A stretch of DNA of 64,000 nt, taken from contig NZ_KI392031.1 of the NCBI RefSeq assembly GCF_000158475.2, positions 869,786 to 933,785 on the forward strand. Reading direction: 5' to 3'. The stretch is from Oxalobacter paraformigenes (GTDB lineage Bacteria > Pseudomonadota > Gammaproteobacteria > Burkholderiales > Burkholderiaceae_D). Position 1 is the first letter of the stretch. Each line of letters opens with the position of its first letter. Positions 10,001-17,428 of the stretch are shown one piece after another. The notes beneath the pieces are model-generated. The model searched no databases, was not told the DNA's origin, and was given only the letters and a program-made list of their open reading frames with translations. The translations under genes and the position numbers were made by a program.

Positions 10001-12984
10001 TGGCGTCTGGTGCATTTAACGCACTGAACGGCGCGGCATTGGCAATCGGTGGAGACGCTTTGATTGACCGGTCAGTTGTGGATGTTCTTGGCGTGTCCGG
10101 TGCTGCTCAGGTACTTGCCAGACGGATATACAACGACATGGCAGCTGACACGGATAAGGTCAGGCAAGCGATGGAGGAGTATCACGTCAGCCGTTCCGAT
10201 GAACTCCAGAAAACGGCTCTGGACAAGGCCAGACAGTACTACGATATCGCATCATCTATCGAATTGCCGGAAGCGTCCGATGGATTCGATCTGGTCATGG
10301 CACAGGAAGCCAATCACAAGCGGAGACAAGCAGTTTCAGAAGCGCAAAAGATACTGGGCCAGGCTCATGGTGAAATGACGGCCACTGCGTCACTGGTGGC
10401 GGCACTGCAAAGAAAGCCCACGGACCCGATTGAAGTCAATATGGGCGCCTTGCCTGCCGATGCTGCAGTGACACAGCTCCGGGCAATTGGCGTCCAGCCA
10501 GGCGAGTATCATCTGGCAAAAATCGGAAACTCCCTTGTCGCGACGATTTCTCCTGAAGGGTTGGACAATCTTTCCAGACCCGTAGATGTGGAAGGGATGG
10601 CACAGATAAGGCGAAATCTCGACATCATGGAAGGGAAGTATGACGAGGATGGCTGGTTGCCGAAAGGGTTTGCGAAACGTCCTGATCTGTGTATGCGGGT
10701 GGAGCCGGGTGTCGCGGAAAAACTGACCGAGCCATTTCATCCGGGAGAAAACTTGCAGGAGTCACTGCGGGACTATATCGGTTCCCGTATGGCTGATGGC
10801 GATGCCATGCAGGATATTTTTGCCGATATCCAGTCCAGCCACTTTTTCCAGAAGTCAGGCGATCCGGACGCTTATCGTGACGCGCTGGATACGGTTGCGT
10901 CGCTGAAAGACACGAACGGGAAAATACGTCCGCTTGAAACGCTTCGCCATGCCTGGGAAAAGATGGCAGACGAATTCGTACAGAAGCGATACGGTACCAG
11001 TCGTGCTCCGATTCATCGGCAGACCTTCGATGTTGACCAGACGTCGTGCGATGCCCTGCATCGGGCCTTATCCGAAACCCCCGAAGGGGTGCTGGCATAC
11101 AAAGCGATTGGCGATCTTGCGTCCGGTGACAGGAGAAACCTGAAAAAATGGTGGGAAAACCAATCGCCCGGAAAATCGTGGTCTTCTTTTTCCGCTTTGC
11201 ATGATTCACCGGTACAGGCGTTCGAATCTGTCCAGCACATGATCCGTTCCCGGATTGTGAAAGGATTCGCTGATGCGCATAACCGGCTGAAAACGGATGC
11301 TCCACTTATGGTGGGCAGGAATAACAAGCTTTACACGATCGGTCACGCTGCAGAACAGAAGCTGGCGGGCATGATGTCGGTTGTCGGAAAGAATTTCAAA
11401 CCCGGTCAACCGGTCAAACTGTGGCAACCGACCATGTCCGGTGGCAAGGCATATGCCCGGCAACGTTTCCTGAAGCTGTTTGAAGCCAATAAACGGATTG
11501 TCGGGGCTTTGGGGACGGGGTCTGGAAAAACGTCCCTTCAACTGGGTGGATTTACTCACTTGCATGAGCAGGGTAAAGCAAAGCGTGGTCTGATACTGGC
11601 GCCATCCGTGGTACAGGCTCAATTCGGCGGGGAAGCACTGCGTTATCTCGAACCGGGCAAATACAAGTGGCATGCCGATCCCGGCGCGTCACGTAACCAG
11701 CGTCTTGCTGCATTGCGTGACCCGTCCACTCATATGGTCGTCGCGACACACCAGTCGTTCCGTGACGACATGATTCATCTGGGCGCAAAGCAAGCCGGTA
11801 TTTCGGAACAGGATATGGCTAAACAGCTACAAACCATGTCTGACGACGACCGTTCGGCATGGGCGAAAGGCGTCATGAAAAAAGAAGGGATCGATATTGA
11901 CTATCTGTCAGTTGATGAATCTCAATATACCCTTAACCGGGACGGGAAGGAAAATTCCAGACTGGCCAATGTGGTGGATGCCGTTGCCGAACATATGCCT
12001 TATTACATGCTGGCAAGTGCCGATCCGGTCAAGAACGATGCATCGGAGACATACGATCTTTTGCGGAAGATGGACCGCAAACGTTATGCGGACAAAGGCG
12101 CTTTCATGCGACGGTATGGACGTGATGCCATATCTGCCAAGGATGCCCTGAAACGCGAAATGGCAAGGTATGTTTACGCTTCGAAAATTGATCCCGACGT
12201 CAAAGCCGACCGGAAAGAAATTGCTGTTCCCCTGAACGACAGTCAGAAAAAATCGCTTTCCGATCTCGACAAGGCTGTGTCGGAAATCCGGATATCGGCG
12301 ATGGAAGGCAAGACAGCCACGGAATTGGTGAAAAAACTCTGTCCAGAACATTTTGCCGGTGTTCCGTCAACCAAACACGAAGAAGTCGCCAAAGCATTGC
12401 AGAAAAATGCTGGCCTGCTCAGAAATGCCGCGATCAAACGCATCATCAATACGAGCTCAACCAGCGCAAAACTGGACAAGGCCGCTGAAATCGCCGATGC
12501 CCGAAAAGGCAAGCCGGGTGTCATTTTTGCGCACAATCTCGAAACAGTGGAGAACCTTAAAAAACGGCTGGAATCATCTGGACATCGGGTAGTGGCGCTG
12601 ACAGGCCATGACTCGACGTCAGAAAAAGACAGAAAACGCCTGATGTTTGCACCGGAAAAAGGAGAAGCCAAGGCTGATATCCTGATCGCGTCAGACGCGG
12701 CAGCAACGGGTTTGAATCTGCAACGGGGCCAATGGCTGTTGCAATACGATACGGCGGATACAGCCATGGTCCATGCACAGCGCAATGGACGTATTTTCCG
12801 GACAGGGCAGAAAAACGATGTGGAATTGATGGATTTGGTTGCCGATCATCCGGCGGAAAGGGCAGCACGTGACAGGCTGGCCAGAAAGTACGAACTGCGG
12901 GAATTGCTGACGTCGCCCATGGAAGGACTGGACGATACCGGTCTGGCCTGGTATTTGCGTCAACGACTTGGAGGGGCCAAATAA
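7099..12984 (+). CDS. Polyvalent phage protein: nuclease-like, ART-like and SNF2-type helicase regions
   Basis: This 1961-residue protein appears to be a multidomain anti-host protein of the kind delivered with phage DNA. Residues 14-34 and 260-282 repeat a KGGxGSGNFGHxGRxGKVGGS motif. Between them, about residues 45-200, is a region resembling the phage Barnase/EndoU/ColicinE5/RelE-like (PBECR) nucleases. Residues about 330-570 (HNFKRWFGDWEND, then VVYHGT) resemble ART-PolyVal ADP-ribosyltransferase-like domains. A long charged coiled-coil region follows. The C-terminal 500 residues are an SF2/SNF2 helicase: Walker A GTGSGKT (1472-1478), DESQ (1606-1609) and RNGRIFRTGQ (1895-1904), as in DarB-like proteins. 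The start is GTG 7099 or ATG 7108. It overlaps the next gene by one base. Confidence 0.85.
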   Translation: MSIMNTGKLYFLIKGGQGSGNFGHKGRAGKVGGSAKNDGLSSIKETIIAHATPWRHLDFSKEAWKQEFPDGGVHTPIGFVKLGENQTEKLLDRKRKTYFGLIKPTLEKPLYIVSERETPEKIQERKDKGEGVERENVIHFIKPFIVADGNVQCFCCISIKRGEFEVAISSSPRKIKQVFNAIRKHALIIPQRKPGIVQLPKQSSTLTDDAASSGRDDDLAKAATCVYSITKSTENNEIYAICLPELHKAICEIPDDTLLKGGKGSGNFGHAGRLGKVGGSSAGHGISRVTDESEKQYREIEAKYKGTNAWMKAPNGKPTKLTERQWVQVRTHNFKRWFGDWENDPDNASKVVDENGEPLVVYHGTEAGTRNERVRKTPSPEYFEKAREIYRQFGEKYEALRAGRDWSELNRDEKFISESHALVEWRESEIAKLEREYPAVEVREIIEREPIQVFDKKRLGQNTEGNASNFGLTGTAYTGFWFNVGGDVTMVGNNVISLFLKIVNPHDTGTLDDLAGDISATGKKTAKAAAKAYLETLRYGKYDGLVLEDTEIGGTSYVAFRPNQIKSATDNPGAFSANDPSIIKSYADVLSPEGNLLASGCLIKESFMKKALEEGERWVTVHPNGDGAKGVPVLIREHPDGTATVIGGAGGKLNHLKLRGIKPESDYKEALRQKEEDRKAARKQQIEADKASGMHALKVAERKKLQERMKSERAEFVQSVAKLAGWKPEELDFDEEKHAGLSPNALEKARSDHEKALFRKAKETVDINRKRLIEDAEARAQAGLGEVPLHSSSPDSLSVQDIAPLPEINASKLGFNPEYQSRSGISADQAKQEGALFLSHPDSDDQNSKDVKSDLKESINKEISEFTLNNPDSVLPKPRILEDAQKAADLLRSYKRLKMVEATAKDAQRKLDTADKVESKAQIIEVSDADVDEKTRQDIEQSVRTAGARSFLDELNRRGGELHLAGHVASGAFNALNGAALAIGGDALIDRSVVDVLGVSGAAQVLARRIYNDMAADTDKVRQAMEEYHVSRSDELQKTALDKARQYYDIASSIELPEASDGFDLVMAQEANHKRRQAVSEAQKILGQAHGEMTATASLVAALQRKPTDPIEVNMGALPADAAVTQLRAIGVQPGEYHLAKIGNSLVATISPEGLDNLSRPVDVEGMAQIRRNLDIMEGKYDEDGWLPKGFAKRPDLCMRVEPGVAEKLTEPFHPGENLQESLRDYIGSRMADGDAMQDIFADIQSSHFFQKSGDPDAYRDALDTVASLKDTNGKIRPLETLRHAWEKMADEFVQKRYGTSRAPIHRQTFDVDQTSCDALHRALSETPEGVLAYKAIGDLASGDRRNLKKWWENQSPGKSWSSFSALHDSPVQAFESVQHMIRSRIVKGFADAHNRLKTDAPLMVGRNNKLYTIGHAAEQKLAGMMSVVGKNFKPGQPVKLWQPTMSGGKAYARQRFLKLFEANKRIVGALGTGSGKTSLQLGGFTHLHEQGKAKRGLILAPSVVQAQFGGEALRYLEPGKYKWHADPGASRNQRLAALRDPSTHMVVATHQSFRDDMIHLGAKQAGISEQDMAKQLQTMSDDDRSAWAKGVMKKEGIDIDYLSVDESQYTLNRDGKENSRLANVVDAVAEHMPYYMLASADPVKNDASETYDLLRKMDRKRYADKGAFMRRYGRDAISAKDALKREMARYVYASKIDPDVKADRKEIAVPLNDSQKKSLSDLDKAVSEIRISAMEGKTATELVKKLCPEHFAGVPSTKHEEVAKALQKNAGLLRNAAIKRIINTSSTSAKLDKAAEIADARKGKPGVIFAHNLETVENLKKRLESSGHRVVALTGHDSTSEKDRKRLMFAPEKGEAKADILIASDAAATGLNLQRGQWLLQYDTADTAMVHAQRNGRIFRTGQKNDVELMDLVADHPAERAARDRLARKYELRELLTSPMEGLDDTGLAWYLRQRLGGAK

Positions 12985-13226
12985 TGGAACAAATGCTGAC
13001 GTCGCTTGCCGTTTTGTCCGCCAGAACGGAACTGGCCGAAAAGAAAATCCTTGATGCCGCCATCGCACGGCGAAAAACCATTATCGAGCAAATGAATACG
13101 CTGCGTACTGATGCGTTGCTCGATGAAAACGGGAGCGCTGGAGAATACATGCATCTGGTAACGGAATTCGGCCAGCTTGAAAAAGTCATTGCACTGGCAA
13201 AAGATCGCCTGTCCAGACAGAACTGA
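12984..13226 (+). CDS. Small helical phage protein (80 aa)
   Basis: The 80-residue protein is predicted all-helical, with heptad-like Leu/Ile spacing and no known motif. Its ATG overlaps the TAA of the giant polyvalent gene (TAATG), so the two are translationally coupled. It may assist folding or packaging of that protein, but this rests on position alone. Confidence 0.6.
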   Translation: MEQMLTSLAVLSARTELAEKKILDAAIARRKTIIEQMNTLRTDALLDENGSAGEYMHLVTEFGQLEKVIALAKDRLSRQN

Positions 13227-13242
13227 CTCTTCAAATCACGCA

Positions 13243-13250
13243 GTCGTGAC
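13243..13250 (+). promoter_or_regulatory. GTCGTGAY element, copy 5
   Basis: GTCGTGAC lies 23 nt before the ATG of the protease gene at 13266. Confidence 0.5.
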
Positions 13251-13265
13251 AAGACCATCGGGGGT

Positions 13266-14147
13266 ATGAAAACTGATGATTTCCTGTTATCCGAGATTCC
13301 CGATTACATCTGTTTGGGTGGGATGCTTAAAGCAACCCCGAAAACGGAAAGGGCTTCTCGCATCCTCTACCTCGAAGCCTCCAACGAAGATATCGATCGG
13401 CAGAATGAAATCGTGCTGCAGAAAGCCTTGTCAGACAGTGCCGATTATTACTTGCGTCACGGCAATATCGACATCTCTCATTTTTCCCTGATCGGCCCCA
13501 AGGCCGGCCTACCGGATTACATGGCATACGAAATCGGAAAGCCTGTGGCTGTCAAAGTCGATGGGAAAAGGACTTTTGTCAAGGCGGAACTGTATCAGGG
13601 AGAAAGCCCGATGGCGAAGAACGCCAACATGGTCTGGGATTCCCTGACGAAACAGACGCCTCCTGCCCGCTGGTATGCATCGGTTGGCGGTTCGGTCCTG
13701 TCGAAAGCGATAAAAACGGATGAAAACGGTAATCGTATCGCGGTGGTCGACAAAGTCCGCTGGAACAACACGGCACTGGACCGTTGCCCGGTCAATAAAA
13801 CGGTCGGGGAGGTATCGACCGTTCCGATCGGCGTTTTTGCCAAGTCACTCAATGGATTTGTCCTCAAGGGACTTTCATCAGGATACGAAACCGATTCGGC
13901 TTTTTTAACAGGAGGAGAAGCGCTGCGCAAGCAGTCTCTGGAAGGCGGCCGTATCAGTTATATCGAATTCCGCAATCGTCTGGCTTCCCTGATCAGGGCA
14001 GGAAAGATGGATAGCGGCAAGGGAGCGCGGGGACTCTGCGCATTGGTCCAGCGTGAGATGGGCTTGTCCGGATCTCAGGCTGCCGAGTGGGTCGACAGAT
14101 TCCTGCGCGACCTTAAAAGACAAGGAGATGGAAATGGAAAAAAGTGA
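13266..14147 (+). CDS. Probable prohead protease
   Basis: The 293-residue protein sits immediately before the scaffold and capsid genes. It has an N-terminal block with SNEDIDRQNEIV and ISHFSLIG, resembling caudoviral serine-type prohead proteases, which process scaffold and capsid during maturation. I cannot assign the catalytic triad with certainty; a His in the ISHF block and Ser in WYASVGGSV are candidates. Residues 200-226 carry a motif (GYxTDxAxLTGGxALRxQS) that recurs near the N-terminus of the major capsid protein. The end overlaps the scaffold gene by 14 nt. Confidence 0.65.
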   Translation: MKTDDFLLSEIPDYICLGGMLKATPKTERASRILYLEASNEDIDRQNEIVLQKALSDSADYYLRHGNIDISHFSLIGPKAGLPDYMAYEIGKPVAVKVDGKRTFVKAELYQGESPMAKNANMVWDSLTKQTPPARWYASVGGSVLSKAIKTDENGNRIAVVDKVRWNNTALDRCPVNKTVGEVSTVPIGVFAKSLNGFVLKGLSSGYETDSAFLTGGEALRKQSLEGGRISYIEFRNRLASLIRAGKMDSGKGARGLCALVQREMGLSGSQAAEWVDRFLRDLKRQGDGNGKK

Positions 14148-14757
14148 ATTTGAAGAATTGTGCAAGGAGCTGGATTTGCTGAAGAAATCCCAGTCTGACG
14201 AAGATGATGGCGACAAAAAAATCAAGGCCGCGTCCGAAGAAGATGAGGAAGGCAGCGATGACAATGTAAATAAAAAAACGGCTGATACGGAAGACAATGA
14301 AGACGAAGAAGACGCTGAAGATCAGTTTGGCAAATCGTTGCCCGTTATCTTGCCATCCGGTGAACAGGCCGTGGCTGTTGATGCCGGTCAGTTGATCAAG
14401 TCATTGCAGAATGGCATTGATCGTCTCGGAAAAGGTCTAAAAACCGACCGCGAATCTTTTGCGAAGTCTCTCAACGTTTTGACCGAAAAAATGGAAGAAC
14501 AGGGCAAGGTCATCAAAGCGATCGGCGAGCAGGTGATCAGGATGGCGAAATCCGGTTCAGGGCGAAAATCCGTCGTTGATCTTGGAACGTCAATGACCAA
14601 AAGCCAGCCACAATCGCTTTCGCCCAGTGTATTGCTTGCCAAATGCGAACAGGCGATGCTTCAGGGGAAATTGACCGGGTATGAGCTCTCTTCGGCAGAA
14701 ACCTATGTCAATCGTGGGATGGAAATCCCACAAAGCATCCTTTCAAAACTGGTTTAA
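14134..14757 (+). CDS. Probable capsid scaffold protein
   Basis: The 207-residue protein is very acidic in its first 70 residues (runs of Asp/Glu) and helical after that. It lies between the protease and the major capsid gene, the classic scaffold position. AAGGAG at 14122-14127 favours the ATG at 14134 over the one at 14128. Scaffold proteins guide capsid assembly and are degraded by the prohead protease. Its last 50 residues (SPSVLLAKCEQAM...) look ordered and could contact the capsid. Confidence 0.6.
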   Translation: MEKSEFEELCKELDLLKKSQSDEDDGDKKIKAASEEDEEGSDDNVNKKTADTEDNEDEEDAEDQFGKSLPVILPSGEQAVAVDAGQLIKSLQNGIDRLGKGLKTDRESFAKSLNVLTEKMEEQGKVIKAIGEQVIRMAKSGSGRKSVVDLGTSMTKSQPQSLSPSVLLAKCEQAMLQGKLTGYELSSAETYVNRGMEIPQSILSKLV

Positions 14758-14783
14758 CGAAATCATTCTATAAGGAGAAAAAA

Positions 14784-16235
14784 GTGGATTTTTTAAATGG
14801 TTTGAATAACGCTCCGGCAAATATGGTTTCGTCGGGACAGGCATCGATGAATGATGTCGAGGCCCTGAACAAGGCTTTATCAGCCGGATATGGTACTGAT
14901 GTCGCTGGTTTGACAGGCGGTGCCGCTCTCAGAGTGCAATCGCTTGATAAAACACTGATGTCTGTTATCCAGGACAACAAGCATTTTGTCCTGTTTAATA
15001 AACTGCCAAAGCCAAAAGCAGATGCAACAGTTGACGAATGGACAGAACAGTCTGGCATCGGTGGTTTCCTGGGTGGCTCGAGCAATTCTGAGCTCGGCAT
15101 CATCAAGGATGCGACCGGTCAATATGCCCGCAGGGTTGGATTTGTGAAATATCTGATGACAAAACGTCAGGTTTCTCTTGTGCAGACTCTGCAGGGATCT
15201 ATTACTGAAGCAGAAACAGTTGAGCAGCAAAACGGCGCAAAGCAACTGCTGACGGATGCTGAATTTCTATGTTTCGAGGGCGACTCCAGTGTTGTTCCGA
15301 CGGAATTTGATGGCATTGTCGCGCAAATTGTGTCATTGGATTCGGCAGATCATGTGATTGATGCAGAGGGCGAATCCTTGTCCTCTATCAGCGCGGTTGT
15401 CAACGGTGCTGCGACTATTGGCGGTTATGGTAACTTCGGTACGGCAACGGATTTGCTCGTATCGCCAAAGACCGGCGCTGATCTTGACTTCAACCTTGAC
15501 CCTGCCTATCGGGTTGTTTTACCGAATGGACAGGAAGCCAAACGAGGTACTCCTGTACGAGGTATTGTGACGGCTCAAGGGGATATCGCGCTCAATCGTG
15601 ATGTGTTTATACGTGATGAAGAAATGCAAATCCCGTTCCAGCTTCGCAAGGGCGAACACGCGAAAATTGCAGCAAACAATGCGTTTGTACCAGTAAGCGT
15701 GACTGTTGATGCTACTGCGACGGATACGAGTTCGAAATTTGCGGCCAAACATGCCGGGAATTATTACTATGCCGTCGCCGGTGTCAATGCCGATGGTCAG
15801 TCCGTTATCGTCAAATCTGAGCAGGTCGCTGTGACCGCAGGGAAGAAGATTGTGTTGACCATTACAGCATCGACTGCAGGCACAGAAATCGGTTACGTGA
15901 TTTATCGATCCCGCCTGAATGGTACGAACGAAACGGGCGATTTCCGTGAGATGTGCCGCATTCCAAAAGCGGGTGCAACCACCACATATACCGATCTCAA
16001 CAGGGAAATTCCTGGTACCACTAAGTCATATATCCTGAATATGAGCCCATCGGATAATTCGATCACCTGGCGTCAGCTCTTGCCTATGCTGAAATTCCCT
16101 CTGGCTACCGTAAATCAGGCTGTGATTCCATGGGCGCAGCTCATGTTCGGTTACTTGCGCATGGCCAAGCGTCAACATCATGTTGTCATCAAGAACATCG
16201 TTCCGAGTGGCGCACGCTGGAAACCGTTTGGTTAA
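14784..16235 (+). CDS. Major capsid protein with Ig-like insertion
   Basis: The 483-residue protein begins with GTG, 6 nt after AAGGAG. Its place after protease and scaffold and its length point to the major capsid protein. The N-terminus carries GYGTDVAGLTGGAALRVQSL (residues 35-54), almost the same as a motif in the protease. Residues about 305-420 (VSVTVDATATDTSSKF ... GYVIYRSRLNG) look like an inserted Ig/fibronectin-type beta domain, of the sort displayed on some phage capsids. The C-terminus (FPLATVNQAVIPWAQLMFGYLRMAKRQHHVVIKNI) resumes the capsid fold. A UUCG hairpin follows the gene. Confidence 0.85.
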   Translation: MDFLNGLNNAPANMVSSGQASMNDVEALNKALSAGYGTDVAGLTGGAALRVQSLDKTLMSVIQDNKHFVLFNKLPKPKADATVDEWTEQSGIGGFLGGSSNSELGIIKDATGQYARRVGFVKYLMTKRQVSLVQTLQGSITEAETVEQQNGAKQLLTDAEFLCFEGDSSVVPTEFDGIVAQIVSLDSADHVIDAEGESLSSISAVVNGAATIGGYGNFGTATDLLVSPKTGADLDFNLDPAYRVVLPNGQEAKRGTPVRGIVTAQGDIALNRDVFIRDEEMQIPFQLRKGEHAKIAANNAFVPVSVTVDATATDTSSKFAAKHAGNYYYAVAGVNADGQSVIVKSEQVAVTAGKKIVLTITASTAGTEIGYVIYRSRLNGTNETGDFREMCRIPKAGATTTYTDLNREIPGTTKSYILNMSPSDNSITWRQLLPMLKFPLATVNQAVIPWAQLMFGYLRMAKRQHHVVIKNIVPSGARWKPFG

Positions 16236-16245
16236 AGGAGAAAAC

Positions 16246-16263
16246 GGCGCCCTTCGGGGCGTC
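16246..16263 (+). terminator. UUCG-capped hairpin after the capsid gene
   Basis: GGCGCCC-TTCG-GGGCGTC forms a 7-bp stem (one G-U pair) with a very stable tetraloop, 11 nt after the capsid stop. Only three T follow, so it may be a partial terminator or protect the capsid mRNA 3' end. Confidence 0.6.
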
Positions 16264-16287
16264 AGTTTAAAAGCATAGGGTGAATTT

Positions 16288-16674
16288 ATGAAAATTATTT
16301 GCAATCTGCCAAATGCATCGACATTGATCAATGGTATTCCGTTCGAAAAAAACGCTGACGGGAAACTGGTGTCCGTTGACGATGTGCCGGAAAACATGCT
16401 TCCCATTTTTCTCTCTATCGAGGGATATGCCGAATTCCCGGAACAAACCGGCGATGACAGCGGTGGGGCTGATGACGGCGATCCGGATGATCACGATAAA
16501 GGCGGACAAGACGAACCCGGCCCCTGGGAAAATGAACCCGGTGAAACGGATACGGAAACTCCATCCGGCACTTCTGATGACGAAAGCGGAGATATCGAAA
16601 AAGATGATTCCGGAGAAACCCCTCAAACACCGGAAGGGAATGCATCCGGATCCAGCCGTCGCCGGAAACGTTAA
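16288..16674 (+). CDS. Phage protein with acidic disordered tail (128 aa)
   Basis: Residues 1-50 look folded (MKIICNLPNASTLINGIPF). The remaining 78 are rich in Asp, Glu, Gly, Pro and Ser and probably disordered, ending in a basic SSRRRKR. AGGGTGAA precedes the ATG. It lies between the capsid gene and head-completion genes. Function is unknown; a head-tail or decoration role is possible. Confidence 0.6.
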   Translation: MKIICNLPNASTLINGIPFEKNADGKLVSVDDVPENMLPIFLSIEGYAEFPEQTGDDSGGADDGDPDDHDKGGQDEPGPWENEPGETDTETPSGTSDDESGDIEKDDSGETPQTPEGNASGSSRRRKR

Positions 16675-16691
16675 TACTGTAAGGACAAAAA

Positions 16692-16865
16692 ATGGAAATT
16701 GGACAGAAAGCCCGGCTTATCCAGCCGGTTATTCAGGGCGAGATTATCGATACCGAGTATGACAAGGATGCGAAAGAATTGCGCCATCTGCTTGTTTATG
16801 AGGATACATCCGGGACGCGACAACAACGCTGGTTTCTGGAATCTCAGCTGGAGGAAGTCAAATGA
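16692..16865 (+). CDS. Small phage protein (57 aa)
   Basis: An ATG at 16692, preceded by AAGGAC, opens 57 codons (MEIGQKARLIQPVIQGEI... ending in RWFLESQLEEVK). The stop overlaps the next ATG (ATGA). The fold looks like a small beta barrel, and I recall similar small proteins from other myophages next to capsid genes. Function is unknown. Confidence 0.6.
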   Translation: MEIGQKARLIQPVIQGEIIDTEYDKDAKELRHLLVYEDTSGTRQQRWFLESQLEEVK

Positions 16866-17422
16866 AAAACGAAAAAGCGTCCGCAAAAACCAGTGAAGGT
16901 GTCGGACTCGGCCGGAAAGGGGTGATGTCGGAAAAGGCAGAGGCCCATGGACGATATTTTGTCGAATGCCACGATGCTTTCGGCAATCTGAAATTCCGAG
17001 ATATGATCGACAATCTGGTCACAACGGCCGGAAAGAATGACGCACTGGATAAATACCTGTCAGGAACCGGTTATACGGCCAACTTTTACATTGGTCTTGT
17101 TTCGGGTACGGGATATACCACAGGTGCCGTTGCAGCGGATACGGCAGATAATCATGCAGGCTGGCAGGAAGACGTCAATTATTACGAGGCCACGCGTCCG
17201 GCGGCGGTGTTCGCTTCTGCGGCAGGCGGCAGCAAATCGCTTTCGGCCGCGCTGACGTTTTCGATCAGTGAAACCACGACCATCAAGGGATGTTTTCTGG
17301 CGACGGAATCGACCAAAGGCGGCACGTCTGGCATCCTGTATTCGGCGGGACTGTTTTCCGGCGGTGACAAGATCGTTTCCGATGGCGATACGTTGAGTGT
17401 ATCGTACACGGCATCGCTGTAA
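16862..17422 (+). CDS. Phage head-region protein, unknown function (186 aa)
   Basis: The 186-residue protein contains AGKNDALDKYLSGTGYTANFYIGLVSGTGY and a C-terminal beta-rich part ending in DTLSVSYTASL. Proteins with this look occur after capsid genes in several phages and are probably structural. Its ATG overlaps the stop of the 57-residue gene. The next gene begins 7 nt downstream after an AACGTGAC, a weak match to the dispersed GTCGTGAY element. Confidence 0.6.
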   Translation: MKNEKASAKTSEGVGLGRKGVMSEKAEAHGRYFVECHDAFGNLKFRDMIDNLVTTAGKNDALDKYLSGTGYTANFYIGLVSGTGYTTGAVAADTADNHAGWQEDVNYYEATRPAAVFASAAGGSKSLSAALTFSISETTTIKGCFLATESTKGGTSGILYSAGLFSGGDKIVSDGDTLSVSYTASL

Positions 17423-17428
17423 CGTGAC

